A DNA stretch of 64,000 nucleotides from Microbacterium paraoxydans (GCF_900105335.1 NZ_LT629770.1:930001-994000), one strand, 5' to 3'; shown: positions 15,262 to 24,128, counted from the first letter of the stretch. Numbers and translations: made by a program. The notes: generated from the sequence alone by a model not told the origin.

Positions 15262-17102
15262 TCGAGCCCCTCCACCTCGCCGCTGGAGCCAGCGAGCTCC
15301 ACGAATCGGGACTCGAGCGTCTGGCCCGCGCGTACCTCGTCGATCGTGCCCTCGGCGAGCACCTCGCCGTTGACGATGATGGCCACCCGGGAGCACACGC
15401 GCTCGACGAGGTCCATTCCGTGGCTCGACAGGATCACGGTGCCGCCGTGCGAGACGTAGGCGCGCAGGATGTCGAGGATCACGGCGGAAGAGACCGGGTC
15501 GACGGACTCGAACGGCTCGTCGAGCACCAGGACGCGCGGCGAGTGGATCATCGCGCCCGCGAGCATGATCTTCTTGGTCATACCCGCCGAATAGTCGGAC
15601 ACCACCCGGTTCAGGGCGTCGCCGAGATCGAACGCCCGGGCGAGGTCGCCGGTGCGCTTCTCGATGACGTCGGCGGCGAGGCCGCGGAGCAGCCCGTAGT
15701 AATACAGCAGCTGCCGGCCGGTGAGGCGGTCGAACGTGCGCAGGCGGTCCGGCAGGACGCCCATCACGCGCTTCGCCGCGAGCGGCTCGCTCGCCTGGTC
15801 GATGCCGCAGATGAGGACACTGCCCTCGTCCGCACGCAGGAGGCCGGCGACGATCGACAGGGTCGTCGTCTTGCCGGCACCGTTGGGGCCGACGATGCCA
15901 TAGAACGAGGCGGCGGGCACGGTGAGATCGATGCCGTCGACAGCGCGGTTCTCGCCGAACTGCTTCACGAGACCGCGGATCCGGATGGCTTCGGTGGCGG
16001 GCTCCGCCGCCTCCTCCTCGTCGACCTCGGCCGGCGGCTCCTCGGCGATCACGGCTTCGACCACTTCGACGACCTCGACGTCCGCGACGCGGCTTTCCTC
16101 GAGCGCGGGCTCCTTCGTCACCGGCAGAGCGGTGTCCGACACCTCGACCGCGGGCTCCGCGGCGGACTCCTCGATGGCGGCCGCGTCCTCGACGCGCGTC
16201 GCCGACTCGGAGGCGCCGTCGTCCGACGCCACCACCGCGGCGGACTCCTCGGGCTGCGTCTCCGCAGCGGCCAGTGCTTCCGAGGCCTGTGCGTCCGCAG
16301 CCGCGGCTTCCGCCGCCTGCGCCTCCGCGGCCTCGGCTTCCGCGGCCTTCGCGGCAGCCGCCTTGGCCGCAGCCGCCTTCGCCGCAGCGGTCTTGGCGGC
16401 GGTGGTCTTGGCCGTCGTCCTGGCCGCCGATGCCTTCGCGGCGGCCGTCTTCGCCGCGGCGGCCTTGGCCGCAGCCGTCTTGGCAGCCGTCGTCTTGGCG
16501 GCAGCAGTGCTCGGCTTCGTGGTCGTCGCGGACGGGCGCTTCGGGCTCGTGGTCCGCGCGGCGGTGTTCTTCACCGCGGCCGCTCGGGCGGCCGACGCGG
16601 TGCGAGCGGCCGCGGGATCCACACTCGCTGCGGGCGTGGGCTCGACCACGACCTCGGAGGTGGGGGCCGCCTTCTCGGCTGCGGCCTTGGTCGGTGCGGG
16701 CCGCGCAGCGGTCGGCTTCTTCACCGCGGGAGTCTTCGCCGCGGGCCTCTTCGCCGCGGGAGTCTTCGCCGTGGCCGCCTTCGTCGCCGTCGAGGACTTC
16801 GCTGCGGTGGACTTCGCCGGAGCGGCCTTCGCGCCCGCGGCCTTCGCCGCCGTGGTCTTCTGGCTCGTGGACTTCGTGCCGGCAGTCTTCGCCGACGTGG
16901 ACTTCGCAGTGGTGGTCTTCGAGGCTGCGGTCTTCGCCGCCGCCGCCTTCGTCGCGGAGGACTTCGCTCCGGTCGCTTTCTTCGCGCCGGCGGAGGACGA
17001 GGCAGTTTTCTTGGCGGCCGGTTTCCGAGCGGGCGCGGAGGCCTCGGTCGGAGTCTCGGCTCCCTCTGCCTGGGGGGTGGGGTTATCAGGGGAGGAAGTC
17101 AC
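15237..17102 (-). CDS. ABC transporter ATPase with histone-H1-like N-terminal extension
   Basis: A 621-residue protein in three parts. Residues ~15-250 are an Ala/Lys/Thr-rich repeat of AAKT, AAAK and KKPT-type units with almost no acids, like the tails of histone H1, HupB or AlgP. Residues ~255-370 are acidic and Ala/Glu-rich. From ~372 a normal ABC-2 ATPase follows: Walker A GPNGAGKTT, signature YSAGMTKK, Walker B VLVLDEPF, and SSHGMD (H-loop). The ATPase pairs with the permease that overlaps its 3' end. GTG start, with TACCGT ending 6 nt upstream. Whether the basic tail binds DNA, RNA, teichoic acid or nothing is unknown. Confidence 0.88.
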   Translation of the reverse strand: MTSSPDNPTPQAEGAETPTEASAPARKPAAKKTASSSAGAKKATGAKSSATKAAAAKTAASKTTTAKSTSAKTAGTKSTSQKTTAAKAAGAKAAPAKSTAAKSSTATKAATAKTPAAKRPAAKTPAVKKPTAARPAPTKAAAEKAAPTSEVVVEPTPAASVDPAAARTASAARAAAVKNTAARTTSPKRPSATTTKPSTAAAKTTAAKTAAAKAAAAKTAAAKASAARTTAKTTAAKTAAAKAAAAKAAAAKAAEAEAAEAQAAEAAAADAQASEALAAAETQPEESAAVVASDDGASESATRVEDAAAIEESAAEPAVEVSDTALPVTKEPALEESRVADVEVVEVVEAVIAEEPPAEVDEEEAAEPATEAIRIRGLVKQFGENRAVDGIDLTVPAASFYGIVGPNGAGKTTTLSIVAGLLRADEGSVLICGIDQASEPLAAKRVMGVLPDRLRTFDRLTGRQLLYYYGLLRGLAADVIEKRTGDLARAFDLGDALNRVVSDYSAGMTKKIMLAGAMIHSPRVLVLDEPFESVDPVSSAVILDILRAYVSHGGTVILSSHGMDLVERVCSRVAIIVNGEVLAEGTIDEVRAGQTLESRFVELAGSSGEVEGLEWLHTFSD

Positions 17103-17108
17103 CGTCCT

Positions 17109-17114
17109 ACGGTA
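17109..17114 (-). promoter_or_regulatory. -10 box, leaderless promoter of the ABC exporter operon
   Basis: On the minus strand TACCGT ends 6 nt before the GTG at 17102. Confidence 0.55.
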
Positions 17115-17239
17115 TCAACGGGTAGCTGAGAGCCAAGGCCCCACGCGACATTCCGACATCAGAACCCCTTCTCCGCGGAATTTGCAAGGGGGTTGTCGTG
17201 CCTGTGCGTTGCGTGTGTACTCGGTCACGAAATGGCAAC

Positions 17240-17256
17240 GGGGCCTGCCTGGCCCC
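17240..17256. promoter_or_regulatory. Inverted repeat GGGGCC-5-GGCCCC upstream of the nucleotidyltransferase
   Basis: GGGGCC (17240-17245) and GGCCCC (17251-17256) flank TGCCT, upstream of the -10-like TAGCAT at 17278-17283. It could be a protein site or the end of an unseen transcript. Confidence 0.3.
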
Positions 17257-17277
17257 GGGGTTCCCAGGGGGAATCGC

Positions 17278-17283
17278 TAGCAT
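17278..17283 (+). promoter_or_regulatory. -10 box of the nucleotidyltransferase gene
   Basis: TAGCAT lies 68 nt before the GTG at 17351. The implied leader is about 60 nt and contains the palindrome at 17308-17323 and a Shine-Dalgarno. Confidence 0.4.
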
Positions 17284-17307
17284 GATTCCCGGCACGACGA
17301 AGTGTCT

Positions 17308-17323
17308 GGTCGGTGAACCGACC
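17308..17323. promoter_or_regulatory. Perfect palindrome in the nucleotidyltransferase leader (operator candidate)
   Basis: GGTCGGT (17308-17314) and ACCGACC (17317-17323) form an inverted repeat around GA, lying just downstream of the predicted transcription start. A dimeric repressor site is the simplest reading. Confidence 0.4.
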
Positions 17324-17350
17324 GTGAACACAACTTCCTTAGGAGTATTC

Positions 17351-18043
17351 GTGACTCTTCAGACCGTCATCCTCGCAGCCGGAATGGGCTCCCGCCTCGG
17401 CCGTGCGCTGCCCAAGCCGCTCACCGAGCTCAACGACGGCCGCACGATCATGGGCCAGCAGCACGACAACATCCGGGCCGCTTTCGGATCCGACGCGCGC
17501 ATCACGACGGTCGTGGGCTACCGCGCGGAGACCATCATCGAGGCCTTCCCCTCCGTGAACTACGTCCACAACGACCGCTACGACGAGACCAACACCTCGA
17601 AGAGCCTGCTGCGCGCCCTGAGCGCCACCGGCAAGAGCGGCGTGCTGTGGATGAACGGCGACGTCGTCTTCGACCCGATGATCCTCGGTCGCGCCGCCGC
17701 GTACATCGAGCGTGACCAGTCGTTCGTCACCGTCAACACCGCCAAGGTCAGCGACGAAGAGGTGAAGTACACCGTCACCGCGGAAGGCTTCATCAAGGAG
17801 CTGTCGAAGTCCGTCAAGGGCGGTCTCGGCGAGGCCGTCGGCATCAACTACATCTCCTCCGGCTTCAAGAAGGCGTTCATGCGCCAGCTGCAGCGGGTTG
17901 AGGATCAGGACTACTTCGAGCGGGGTCTCGAGCTGGCGATCGCCGAGGACGGCCTGCTGCTCGAGCCGATGGATGTCTCCGACCTGTACGCGGTCGAAGT
18001 CGACTTCGCGGAAGACCTGGAGCGCGCGAACCTCTTCGTGTGA
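17351..18043 (+). CDS. NTP-transferase (sugar-1-phosphate or phosphocholine nucleotidyltransferase-like)
   Basis: A 230-residue single-domain nucleotidyltransferase with the Rossmann-type signature ILAAGMGSRLGRALPKPL (G-x-G-x-R and PK) and a metal-binding LWMNGDVVFD. It most resembles LicC/phosphocholine cytidylyltransferase-like enzymes that activate small phosphorylated groups for envelope polymers, but the substrate is not certain. GTG at 17351 is preceded by AGGAG with 5 nt spacing, so I do not use the longer frame. It stands alone between a 248-bp regulatory gap and an intrinsic terminator. Confidence 0.75.
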   Translation: MTLQTVILAAGMGSRLGRALPKPLTELNDGRTIMGQQHDNIRAAFGSDARITTVVGYRAETIIEAFPSVNYVHNDRYDETNTSKSLLRALSATGKSGVLWMNGDVVFDPMILGRAAAYIERDQSFVTVNTAKVSDEEVKYTVTAEGFIKELSKSVKGGLGEAVGINYISSGFKKAFMRQLQRVEDQDYFERGLELAIAEDGLLLEPMDVSDLYAVEVDFAEDLERANLFV

Positions 18044-18052
18044 CGATCCCCT

Positions 18053-18096
18053 CCGAGAGCCCCGTTCCGCCACGGACCGGGGCTCTCGGTGTTTTC
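18053..18096 (+). terminator. Intrinsic terminator after the nucleotidyltransferase gene
   Basis: A 12-bp stem, CCGAGAGCCCCG (18053-18064) with CGGGGCTCTCGG (18078-18089), is followed by TGTTTT. It is the clearest Rho-independent terminator in the window. Confidence 0.85.
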
Positions 18097-18110
18097 GCGG
18101 TCGCGCTTCA

Positions 18111-18116
18111 TAGGAT
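18111..18116 (+). promoter_or_regulatory. -10 box, leaderless promoter of the gene at 18123
   Basis: TAGGAT ends 6 nt before the ATG at 18123. Confidence 0.6.
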
Positions 18117-18122
18117 CGGCAC

Positions 18123-19112
18123 ATGGCCCCCAAGGTGCACAAGATCCACTCCCTGCCGGACGACGCCCCGTGGGACAAGGGCGTGCCGCCGGTCGGCTCC
18201 CCCGAACACCCGATGATGGTCCGCGGGCTCGATCGGGTGCTGTCGATCCAGCGCCCGCTGGTGCTCGCCCACATCCGCAGCATCCGGCTCCGCAACCCGC
18301 ACGCGACCCCCGACGAGATCATCCGGATCCTGGAGCGCCGCTATCTCGCAGCCGTCACGACGGGCGGGGCCGCGGTGGGGGCGACCGCGGTGGTCCCCGG
18401 TATCGGCACAGGCATCACGCTCGCCCTCTCCGGGGTCGAGACGGTGGGATTCGTGGAATCCACGGCCCTCTTCGCGCAGTCGGTCGCCGAGGTGCACGGC
18501 ATCGCGGTGGGAAACCCCGACCGCGCTCGCGCACTGGTCATGACCCTCATGCTCGGCAAGGAGGGCGTCGACCTCGTCGGGCAGCTCGCGCGGCAGGTCA
18601 CCGGTCGCGGCAGCAGCCGGTCCGCGTACTGGGGCGAGCTGGTGACGAAGTCGCTGCCGCGCGCCGCCGTGGGGCCGCTCGTGGACCAGCTCAAGGGGAT
18701 GTTCGTGAAGCAGTTCGCGGCCAAGGGCGGGGCTTCCTTCATCGGCAAGGCGATGCCGTTCGGGATCGGCGCGGCGATCGGCGGCGCGGGCAACCACATC
18801 CTCGGACGCCGCGTGCTCACCACTTCCCACCGGGCCTTCGGAGCCGCACCGCTCACCCTCCCCGCGGAGCTGGAACCCGTGCCGGGCGCCGAGAAGGTGG
18901 AGCTGCGGATGCTGCGCGGAGCGCGCTACGCCGGCAACGCGGTCGCGGGAGCCGCGGGCACCGTGGCACGCGGCGCAGGCTGGGTCGGGCACCGCGTCGG
19001 CGAGATCGCCGGTCGCCGACGCGAGCACCCAGCGGAGGAACTCGACGCCGGTCCCGCCGATGGCGATCATGGGTTGCCGCCGCGACCGGGTTCGGACACG
19101 ACCGCGGGGTGA
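18123..19112 (+). CDS. Glycine-rich, weakly EcsC-like protein of unknown function
   Basis: A 329-residue protein I cannot assign firmly. A glycine-rich hydrophobic stretch at about 78-105 (GGAAVGATAVVPGIGTGITL) and a second at ~210-230 (PFGIGAAIGGAGN) look like the paired segments of EcsC-family proteins. The N-terminus has a conserved-looking block of Arg and Pro, and the C-terminus is basic then disordered. It is probably membrane-associated rather than a true polytopic protein. It is monocistronic with a leaderless promoter; no neighbour hints at its role. Confidence 0.6.
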   Translation: MAPKVHKIHSLPDDAPWDKGVPPVGSPEHPMMVRGLDRVLSIQRPLVLAHIRSIRLRNPHATPDEIIRILERRYLAAVTTGGAAVGATAVVPGIGTGITLALSGVETVGFVESTALFAQSVAEVHGIAVGNPDRARALVMTLMLGKEGVDLVGQLARQVTGRGSSRSAYWGELVTKSLPRAAVGPLVDQLKGMFVKQFAAKGGASFIGKAMPFGIGAAIGGAGNHILGRRVLTTSHRAFGAAPLTLPAELEPVPGAEKVELRMLRGARYAGNAVAGAAGTVARGAGWVGHRVGEIAGRRREHPAEELDAGPADGDHGLPPRPGSDTTAG

Positions 19113-19186
19113 GCGAGCGCGCACCTCGCCAAAGGATCCGCCGCCCCGTTGTGCCGATCATCCAACGGACGGCGCGAAGCCGACGC

Positions 19187-19192
19187 TAGGGT
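19187..19192 (+). promoter_or_regulatory. -10 box, leaderless promoter of accD
   Basis: TAGGGT ends 7 nt before the GTG at 19200. Confidence 0.55.
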
Positions 19193-19199
19193 GGAATCC

Positions 19200-20789
19200 G
19201 TGACGGACAAGCCCGACCCCTTTACCACCGCCGGAAAGATCGCGGACCTGCGCGCTCGCTACACCGAGGCCGTCGTCGACGCCGAGGCGAAGGCGAAGGA
19301 GAAGCAGCACGCCAAGGGCAAGATGACCGCCCGCGAGCGCATCGAGCTCCTCGTCGACCCCGGCAGCTTCGTCGAGTTCGACGAGTACGTGCGCCACCGC
19401 ACCACCGCGTTCGGCATGGACCGCTCGCGTCCGTACGGCGACTCCGTGGTGACCGGCGTCGGCACCATCCACGGCCGCACCGTCGCCGTGTACTCGCAGG
19501 ACTTCTCCACCTTCGGCGGGTCGCTGGGCGAGGTCGCCGGCGAGAAGATCGTGAAGATCATGGAGTTCGCCCTGGCCGGCGGGATGCCGTGCATCGGCAT
19601 CCTCGACTCCGGCGGCGCCCGCATCCAGGAGGGTGTCGTCGCGCTCGGCAAGTACGGCGAGATCTTCCGCCTGAACACCCGTGCCTCCGGCGTGATCCCG
19701 CAGATCTCGATCATCATGGGCCCGGCGGCCGGTGGCGCGGTGTACTCCCCCGCCCTCACCGACTTCGTCATCATGGTCGACAAGACCAGCCAGATGTTCG
19801 TCACCGGACCCGACGTGATCAAGACCGTCACCGGCGAGGACGTCGGCATGGAGGAGCTCGGCGGCGCCTACACGCACAACACCCGCTCCGGCGTCGCGCA
19901 CTACCTCGCCGAGGACGAGGACGACGCGATCGACTACGCGCGCACGCTCCTCGGCTTCCTGCCCGACAACAACATGGCGGAGCTGCCCTCCTACGAGAGC
20001 GCGTTCGAGTTCGAGACCACGGACGCGGACCGCACGCTCAACACGCTCATCCCGGACTCCCCGAACCAGCCGTACGACATCCACACCGTGATCGAGCACG
20101 TCGTGGACGACGGCGACTTCCTCGAGGTGCAGCCGCTGTTCGCGCCGAACATCGTCATCGGCTTCGGACGCATCGAGGGCCGCTCGGTCGGCATCATCGC
20201 CAACCAGCCCTCGCAGATGGCGGGCACGCTCAACATCGAGGCGGGCGAGAAGGCGAGTCGGTTCGTGCGCTTCTGCGACGCGTTCTCGCTGCCGATCGTG
20301 ACCCTCGTCGACGTCCCCGGCTACCTGCCGGGAACCGACCAGGAGTGGACCGGCGTCATCCGCCGCGGTGCCAAACTCCTGTACGCCTATGCCGAGGCCA
20401 CCGTGCCGCTCGTGACGGTGATCCTGCGCAAGGCCTACGGCGGCGCGTACATCGTCATGGGCTCGAAGCAGCTCGGCGCCGACGTGAACCTCGCCTGGCC
20501 CACCGCGGAGATCGCCGTGATGGGCGGCCAGGGCGCCGTCAACATCCTCTACCGCGGGGAGATCCGCAAGGCGGAGGAAGCGGGCGAAGACGTGGCGGCG
20601 GTCCGCACGCGCCTCGCGAACGAGTACACCTACAACGTGGCCTCGCCCTTCCTCGCGGCCGAGCGCGGCGAGCTCGACGGGATCATCGAGCCGGCGAACA
20701 CGCGGGTGGCCATCGCGAAGGCCCTGCGGGCGTTGCGGGGCAAGCGTGCCGAACTGCCCCCGAAGAAGCACGGGAACATCCCGCTGTGA
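19200..20789 (+). CDS. accD: Acyl-CoA (acetyl/propionyl-CoA) carboxylase beta subunit
   Basis: Carboxyltransferase subunit of 529 residues that moves CO2 from biotin to acyl-CoA, feeding fatty-acid synthesis or propionate use. It has the [17 protein letters not shown] start, the two crotonase-type halves, [23 protein letters not shown] and [17 protein letters not shown], and FVTGPDVIK. It most resembles actinobacterial AccD5/PccB. GTG at 19200 is supported by the leaderless -10; the upstream in-frame codons are unconserved. Its stop overlaps accE (GTGA), and the matching biotinylated alpha subunit is at 26154. Confidence 0.95.
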   Translation: MTDKPDPFTTAGKIADLRARYTEAVVDAEAKAKEKQHAKGKMTARERIELLVDPGSFVEFDEYVRHRTTAFGMDRSRPYGDSVVTGVGTIHGRTVAVYSQDFSTFGGSLGEVAGEKIVKIMEFALAGGMPCIGILDSGGARIQEGVVALGKYGEIFRLNTRASGVIPQISIIMGPAAGGAVYSPALTDFVIMVDKTSQMFVTGPDVIKTVTGEDVGMEELGGAYTHNTRSGVAHYLAEDEDDAIDYARTLLGFLPDNNMAELPSYESAFEFETTDADRTLNTLIPDSPNQPYDIHTVIEHVVDDGDFLEVQPLFAPNIVIGFGRIEGRSVGIIANQPSQMAGTLNIEAGEKASRFVRFCDAFSLPIVTLVDVPGYLPGTDQEWTGVIRRGAKLLYAYAEATVPLVTVILRKAYGGAYIVMGSKQLGADVNLAWPTAEIAVMGGQGAVNILYRGEIRKAEEAGEDVAAVRTRLANEYTYNVASPFLAAERGELDGIIEPANTRVAIAKALRALRGKRAELPPKKHGNIPL

Positions 20790-21028
20790 GCGGCCAGGAA
20801 CCTGCCGTCGACGGGGCGGCGCCCGCGCCCGTGATGCTGGAGGTCACCCGCGGCACCGCGACCGAGGAGGAGCTCGCTGCCCTCATCGCGGTTCTGGGGG
20901 ACGCCTATGCGAACGAGCAGGCGGAGGCGACGGTCGAGGAGCCGCGGGTCTCCGCGTGGACCCGCACGCAGCGTCCGCTGCGTCGGCCGCTGCGCCGGGA
21001 CATCCCCTGGGGACGTTTCGCCGGCTGA
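20786..21028 (+). CDS. accE: Acyl-CoA carboxylase epsilon subunit
   Basis: An 80-residue protein of the small epsilon family found only in actinobacteria, which stabilises the alpha-beta carboxylase complex. The conserved core [21 protein letters not shown] and the C-terminal DIPWGRFAG are present, separated by a charged disordered stretch. The GTG (20786) overlaps the accD stop, giving translational coupling. Confidence 0.9.
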   Translation: MSGQEPAVDGAAPAPVMLEVTRGTATEEELAALIAVLGDAYANEQAEATVEEPRVSAWTRTQRPLRRPLRRDIPWGRFAG

Positions 21029-21186
21029 GGCCGGTGGCGGACTTTGTCCCCCAAAATACCTACAGACAACCGTTGCACGGGACCGCAGACTAGAGGAGAC
21101 GCTTCGCGTTCGGCTGGTCTCTCTGTCCCAGGGTAGACAGACGCTGATCGGCCACCAGCGGACGGTTTTCGGGTAACTGTCCGCAC

Positions 21187-21219
21187 GGCGAGGGGCAGGC
21201 GGATTCGCCGCCCCTCGCC
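21187..21219. terminator. Strong bidirectional terminator hairpin between accE and the kinase operon
   Basis: GGCGAGGGGC (21187-21196) pairs with GCCCCTCGCC (21210-21219); an inner GGCG/CGCC and a GATT loop extend it to 14 bp with one bulged A. It lies between convergent transcripts. The preceding 21029-21186 holds no gene that I can see. Confidence 0.7.
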
Positions 21220-21224
21220 CACTC

Positions 21225-22247
21225 TCAGCTCCGCGCGTCGGACGTCGTCCCGCGCCGCTCCCTCGTGATCTCGTGCCACAGGTCCACGGAATCGTCGTCC
21301 GATGCCCGCAGACCCGCGCGACCGACGACGGTGACGGCGACGAGCGGGTCTCGTGCGGAGCGGATGATGATGCGCCCGGTCCCGGCGCTACGGAGCACCG
21401 ACGCGAGCTCGTCGCGGATCTCCATGCGTCGGCCCTCGTCGACGCCGTCGAGACCCCCCTCGTCGAACACCGTCACGGAGGCGCCGTGGCGGCGCGCGGC
21501 GTCGATCGCGTTACGGACGTCGTCGTTCAGGAGGTCCGCACCACGCAGCTCGTCGCGTAGACGCCCCTCCGCGAGCCGGGCCTCCAGCCGCTCATCGTCG
21601 TCGAGCTGGCCGCGTGACGCCACCACCCGGCTGAGCACGGGGCCCGCGACGGCGAGGGCGAACTGGGTGCGGAGGCGACGCTCGCGCTGGCGCACCCGTT
21701 GCGTCGCGTGCCAGGCCGAGACCGCCTGCTGGATCTCCGACAGGCGCTCCGTGTCGCTCACGGCGCGGTCCCAGAACATCACCAGGAGCTGGGCGACCGC
21801 GACCCACATGATCGACCCCACCACTCCGAGATTCATCGCCACCCCCAGGCCCAGGGCGAGGGATGCCGCGACCACGAGCACAGCGAGCGCCGCCCAGCCC
21901 GCCCACGCGCGGCGACGGACCACGCAGACGATGCCGAGCAGACCGAGGGCGCCGATGTACCAGGTGGCGAAGGGCGCCGTCCGATCGTCGGGGTCCAACG
22001 AGAGGGTGACCAGCACCGGGATGATCGTGCTCGCTCCGAGGGCGAGGAGCGCCGACCACAGCGGCATGCGTACCGTGGCCGGACTCCCGAGGATCGCGAT
22101 GTTCACCACCACGAGGTACACGGCGATGGCGAGGACCATGAGCAGCGGAGCCGTCGGCTGCTCGATCCACCAGATCCCGCGTGCGACGAAGTACAGCGCG
22201 AAGCCGACGGCGAGCGTGGTGGCGACGCTGCGGACGGTCCGGTTCAT
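21225..22247 (-). CDS. Membrane protein with degenerate kinase-like C-terminus, partner of the two-component pair
   Basis: A 340-residue protein with about six membrane helices in residues 1-165, a helical linker, and a soluble C-terminal part. That part ends in a stretch (IRDELASVLRSAGTGRIIIRSARDP) that looks like the remains of a histidine-kinase ATPase domain: the N-box-like position survives but no G-box (DxGxG) or phospho-acceptor histidine is visible. Its ATG overlaps the histidine kinase stop (ATGA, 22244-22247). I infer a non-catalytic partner or pseudo-sensor. An in-frame ATG at 22259 is rejected because of the coupling. Confidence 0.65.
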   Translation of the reverse strand: MNRTVRSVATTLAVGFALYFVARGIWWIEQPTAPLLMVLAIAVYLVVVNIAILGSPATVRMPLWSALLALGASTIIPVLVTLSLDPDDRTAPFATWYIGALGLLGIVCVVRRRAWAGWAALAVLVVAASLALGLGVAMNLGVVGSIMWVAVAQLLVMFWDRAVSDTERLSEIQQAVSAWHATQRVRQRERRLRTQFALAVAGPVLSRVVASRGQLDDDERLEARLAEGRLRDELRGADLLNDDVRNAIDAARRHGASVTVFDEGGLDGVDEGRRMEIRDELASVLRSAGTGRIIIRSARDPLVAVTVVGRAGLRASDDDSVDLWHEITRERRGTTSDARS

Positions 22248-23479
22248 GAGCGCTCCCACCCCAGGGTCACGACGGTGCCTTCCGCATCCGAGGAGATGTG
22301 CGCGGTCCCGGCCACACCGGCCATGCGGGCGAGGATCGAGGCGCGGATGCCGAGCCGGTCGGGACCGATGGCGTCGACGTCGAAGCCGCCGCCCGTGTCC
22401 GAGATCGTCACGGCGATGCCCTCGTCACCGTGACCGACGACGAGGATGTGCAGACCTCGACCGTGGGCGTGCGCGACCGCGTTCCCGATCGCCTGGCGGG
22501 CGGCGAGCACGAGCGCTCGCGCGGCACGCCCCGGGATGAGGCCGCTGCCGCCGCGCTCCTCCACGATGGCGTCCGCGCCCAGTTCGGAGAGCGCTCGTCG
22601 CAGCTCCACGACGATCTGCGCGGCCCCCACCGGCTCGTCGCTGCCCTCCTCCGCGACCGCGGCCTCGGTGTTCGCGAGCCGCGTGAGGGCCTCCCTGGCC
22701 ATCGCCACGGCGAGCTCCCGTGCGCGCTCGCCCTCCGCGCGCTCGGCGGCGATGAGAGCGGCCAGGACGCTGTCGTGCATGAGCGCCGACATGGCGACCC
22801 TCTCCTCCTCCGCAGCCGCGGTCGCGGCCGCCGTCGCGTACGAGGCCACGGCGGTCCCCCGCGCCTCGTCGACGCCCGCGGCGACCGAGCGGAACATCCA
22901 GCCGAGCGAGACGATCACGACACCGAGGATCAGGGTGAAGGAGACGTCGAACGCCGTCGTCACCCAGAACTCCCGGGAGAACTCCCCCTGCACCAGACGC
23001 ACGTATCCGTACACGAAGGGCACGCCGACGGCCCACGCGAACTGCAGCCGCACGGGGAAGGCGAGCATCGCCGCCACCACGCCCACGTTCACGAGGAAGA
23101 AGATCCACGGCTGGTCGCCCGCCACCTTGTCCGTAGGGTCGACGACGATGGGCCACGCTGCGAGCGCGAGCAGATACACAACGGCGAACACCCCCGCGGC
23201 CAGGCGCACGCCGCGTCCGATCAGACAGGCGACGAGCATCGCCGTCAGCGGTACGAAGACGCCAACGAGCATCGAGATGTGCGGCGCGTCTGCGCGGGAC
23301 ATCGTCTGCACGGCCGCGATCAGGGCCTGTGCCCCGAGCACGGCCGACCCCAGGGCGACGACGATCGCGAGGATGCGCTCCATCCGCTTGCCGGTGAACC
23401 GCTCGAAGCCGTTCTCCGCGCTGCCGGGAGAAGGGATCTTGCTCCAGGCGTCGCGGACGCTCAGCGGCTCAGCGGGCAC
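22244..23479 (-). CDS. Sensor histidine kinase, NarL-pair (HisKA_3-like) type
   Basis: A 411-residue membrane kinase. Hydrophobic segments lie at about 36-60, 68-110, 125-160 and 175-195. The dimerisation helix carries the phospho-acceptor in SALMHDSVLAAL (H235), and the ATPase domain ends with SDTGGGFD (G1 box) and RLGIRASILARM. The signal is unknown. The GTG at 23479 overlaps the response-regulator stop by 11 nt, and its own stop overlaps the downstream membrane partner. This order (regulator, kinase, membrane protein) implies one coupled unit. Confidence 0.85.
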   Translation of the reverse strand: MPAEPLSVRDAWSKIPSPGSAENGFERFTGKRMERILAIVVALGSAVLGAQALIAAVQTMSRADAPHISMLVGVFVPLTAMLVACLIGRGVRLAAGVFAVVYLLALAAWPIVVDPTDKVAGDQPWIFFLVNVGVVAAMLAFPVRLQFAWAVGVPFVYGYVRLVQGEFSREFWVTTAFDVSFTLILGVVIVSLGWMFRSVAAGVDEARGTAVASYATAAATAAAEEERVAMSALMHDSVLAALIAAERAEGERARELAVAMAREALTRLANTEAAVAEEGSDEPVGAAQIVVELRRALSELGADAIVEERGGSGLIPGRAARALVLAARQAIGNAVAHAHGRGLHILVVGHGDEGIAVTISDTGGGFDVDAIGPDRLGIRASILARMAGVAGTAHISSDAEGTVVTLGWERS

Positions 23480-24128
23480 TCGGCGCCCCGTCGGCCGTCA
23501 CGATGCCGTCCTCCATCGCGCGCCGCAGCAGATCGACCTTGGTGGGCGCCGGCCGACCGACCTCGACGTACTTCACCCGGATCCGGGTGATGTTCTCCTT
23601 CGCCGTGGAGTACGCGACGCCGAGACGTTCGGCCACGGCCTTCAGCGGCAGGCCCGTCGCGTACAGACGCAGCACCTCCCGCTCGCGGCTGGACAGCTGC
23701 GCGTCGGCGAACGCGCGGTCGCCGTCGACCGCACTCGCCCATTCGACGTTGTTCAGCGCCTCGCCCTGCGCCACGGTGCGGATCGCGTCCAGCACGTCGT
23801 CGAGGGCCGACGACTTGCTGACGACACCGGCCGCCCCCGCCGCCAGGGCCTCTCGCACTGCTGCGGGCCGGTCGGCGACACTGTGGATCACGACGCTGGC
23901 GCCGTCGGCGACGAGGGACACGACGTTCTCCGTCACCGTCGTCCCGTCCCCCAGCGTCAGGTCGAGCACGACGACGTCGGCCGGCGGGGCGCCCGTGGAG
24001 GACCGCCACACGAGGTAGGAGCCGACCGTGCTCCCGGTGAACACGACGGTCTGCCCGTCCCTGGCGCACGCGGCCTCGAGGCCGAGGCGGACGGACTCGT
24101 GGTCGTCGATGAGGGCGACGGTGCTCAT
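23469..24128 (-). CDS. LuxR/NarL-family response regulator
   Basis: A 219-residue regulator. The receiver domain has the acidic pair in LIDDHESV (D9, D10), the phospho-acceptor in VVLDLTLGDG and the lysine in VVSKSS. The C-terminal LuxR helix-turn-helix starts at LSSREREVLRLYATGLPLKAVAERLGV split across residues ~148-175. The start at 24128 (MSTVAL) rather than 24134 is fixed by the leaderless -10 box ending 6 nt upstream. First gene of the three-gene operon. Confidence 0.9.
   Translation of the reverse strand: MSTVALIDDHESVRLGLEAACARDGQTVVFTGSTVGSYLVWRSSTGAPPADVVVLDLTLGDGTTVTENVVSLVADGASVVIHSVADRPAAVREALAAGAAGVVSKSSALDDVLDAIRTVAQGEALNNVEWASAVDGDRAFADAQLSSREREVLRLYATGLPLKAVAERLGVAYSTAKENITRIRVKYVEVGRPAPTKVDLLRRAMEDGIVTADGAPSAR

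Noticed and set aside
16340..17040. Possible DNA minisatellite or CRISPR-like array
   Set aside because: The repetition follows codons of an AAKT-type protein tail inside one open frame; units are irregular and there are no spacers.
15252..17280. Long plus-strand frames (625 and 452 codons) opposite the ABC ATPase
   Set aside because: They arise from the Ala/Lys/Thr codon repeats of the real minus-strand gene; the ATPase motifs are on the minus strand only.
20746..21093. Frameshifted or broken accD 3' end
   Set aside because: The frame change at 20786 is the GTGA overlap with a complete accE gene, not a mutation.
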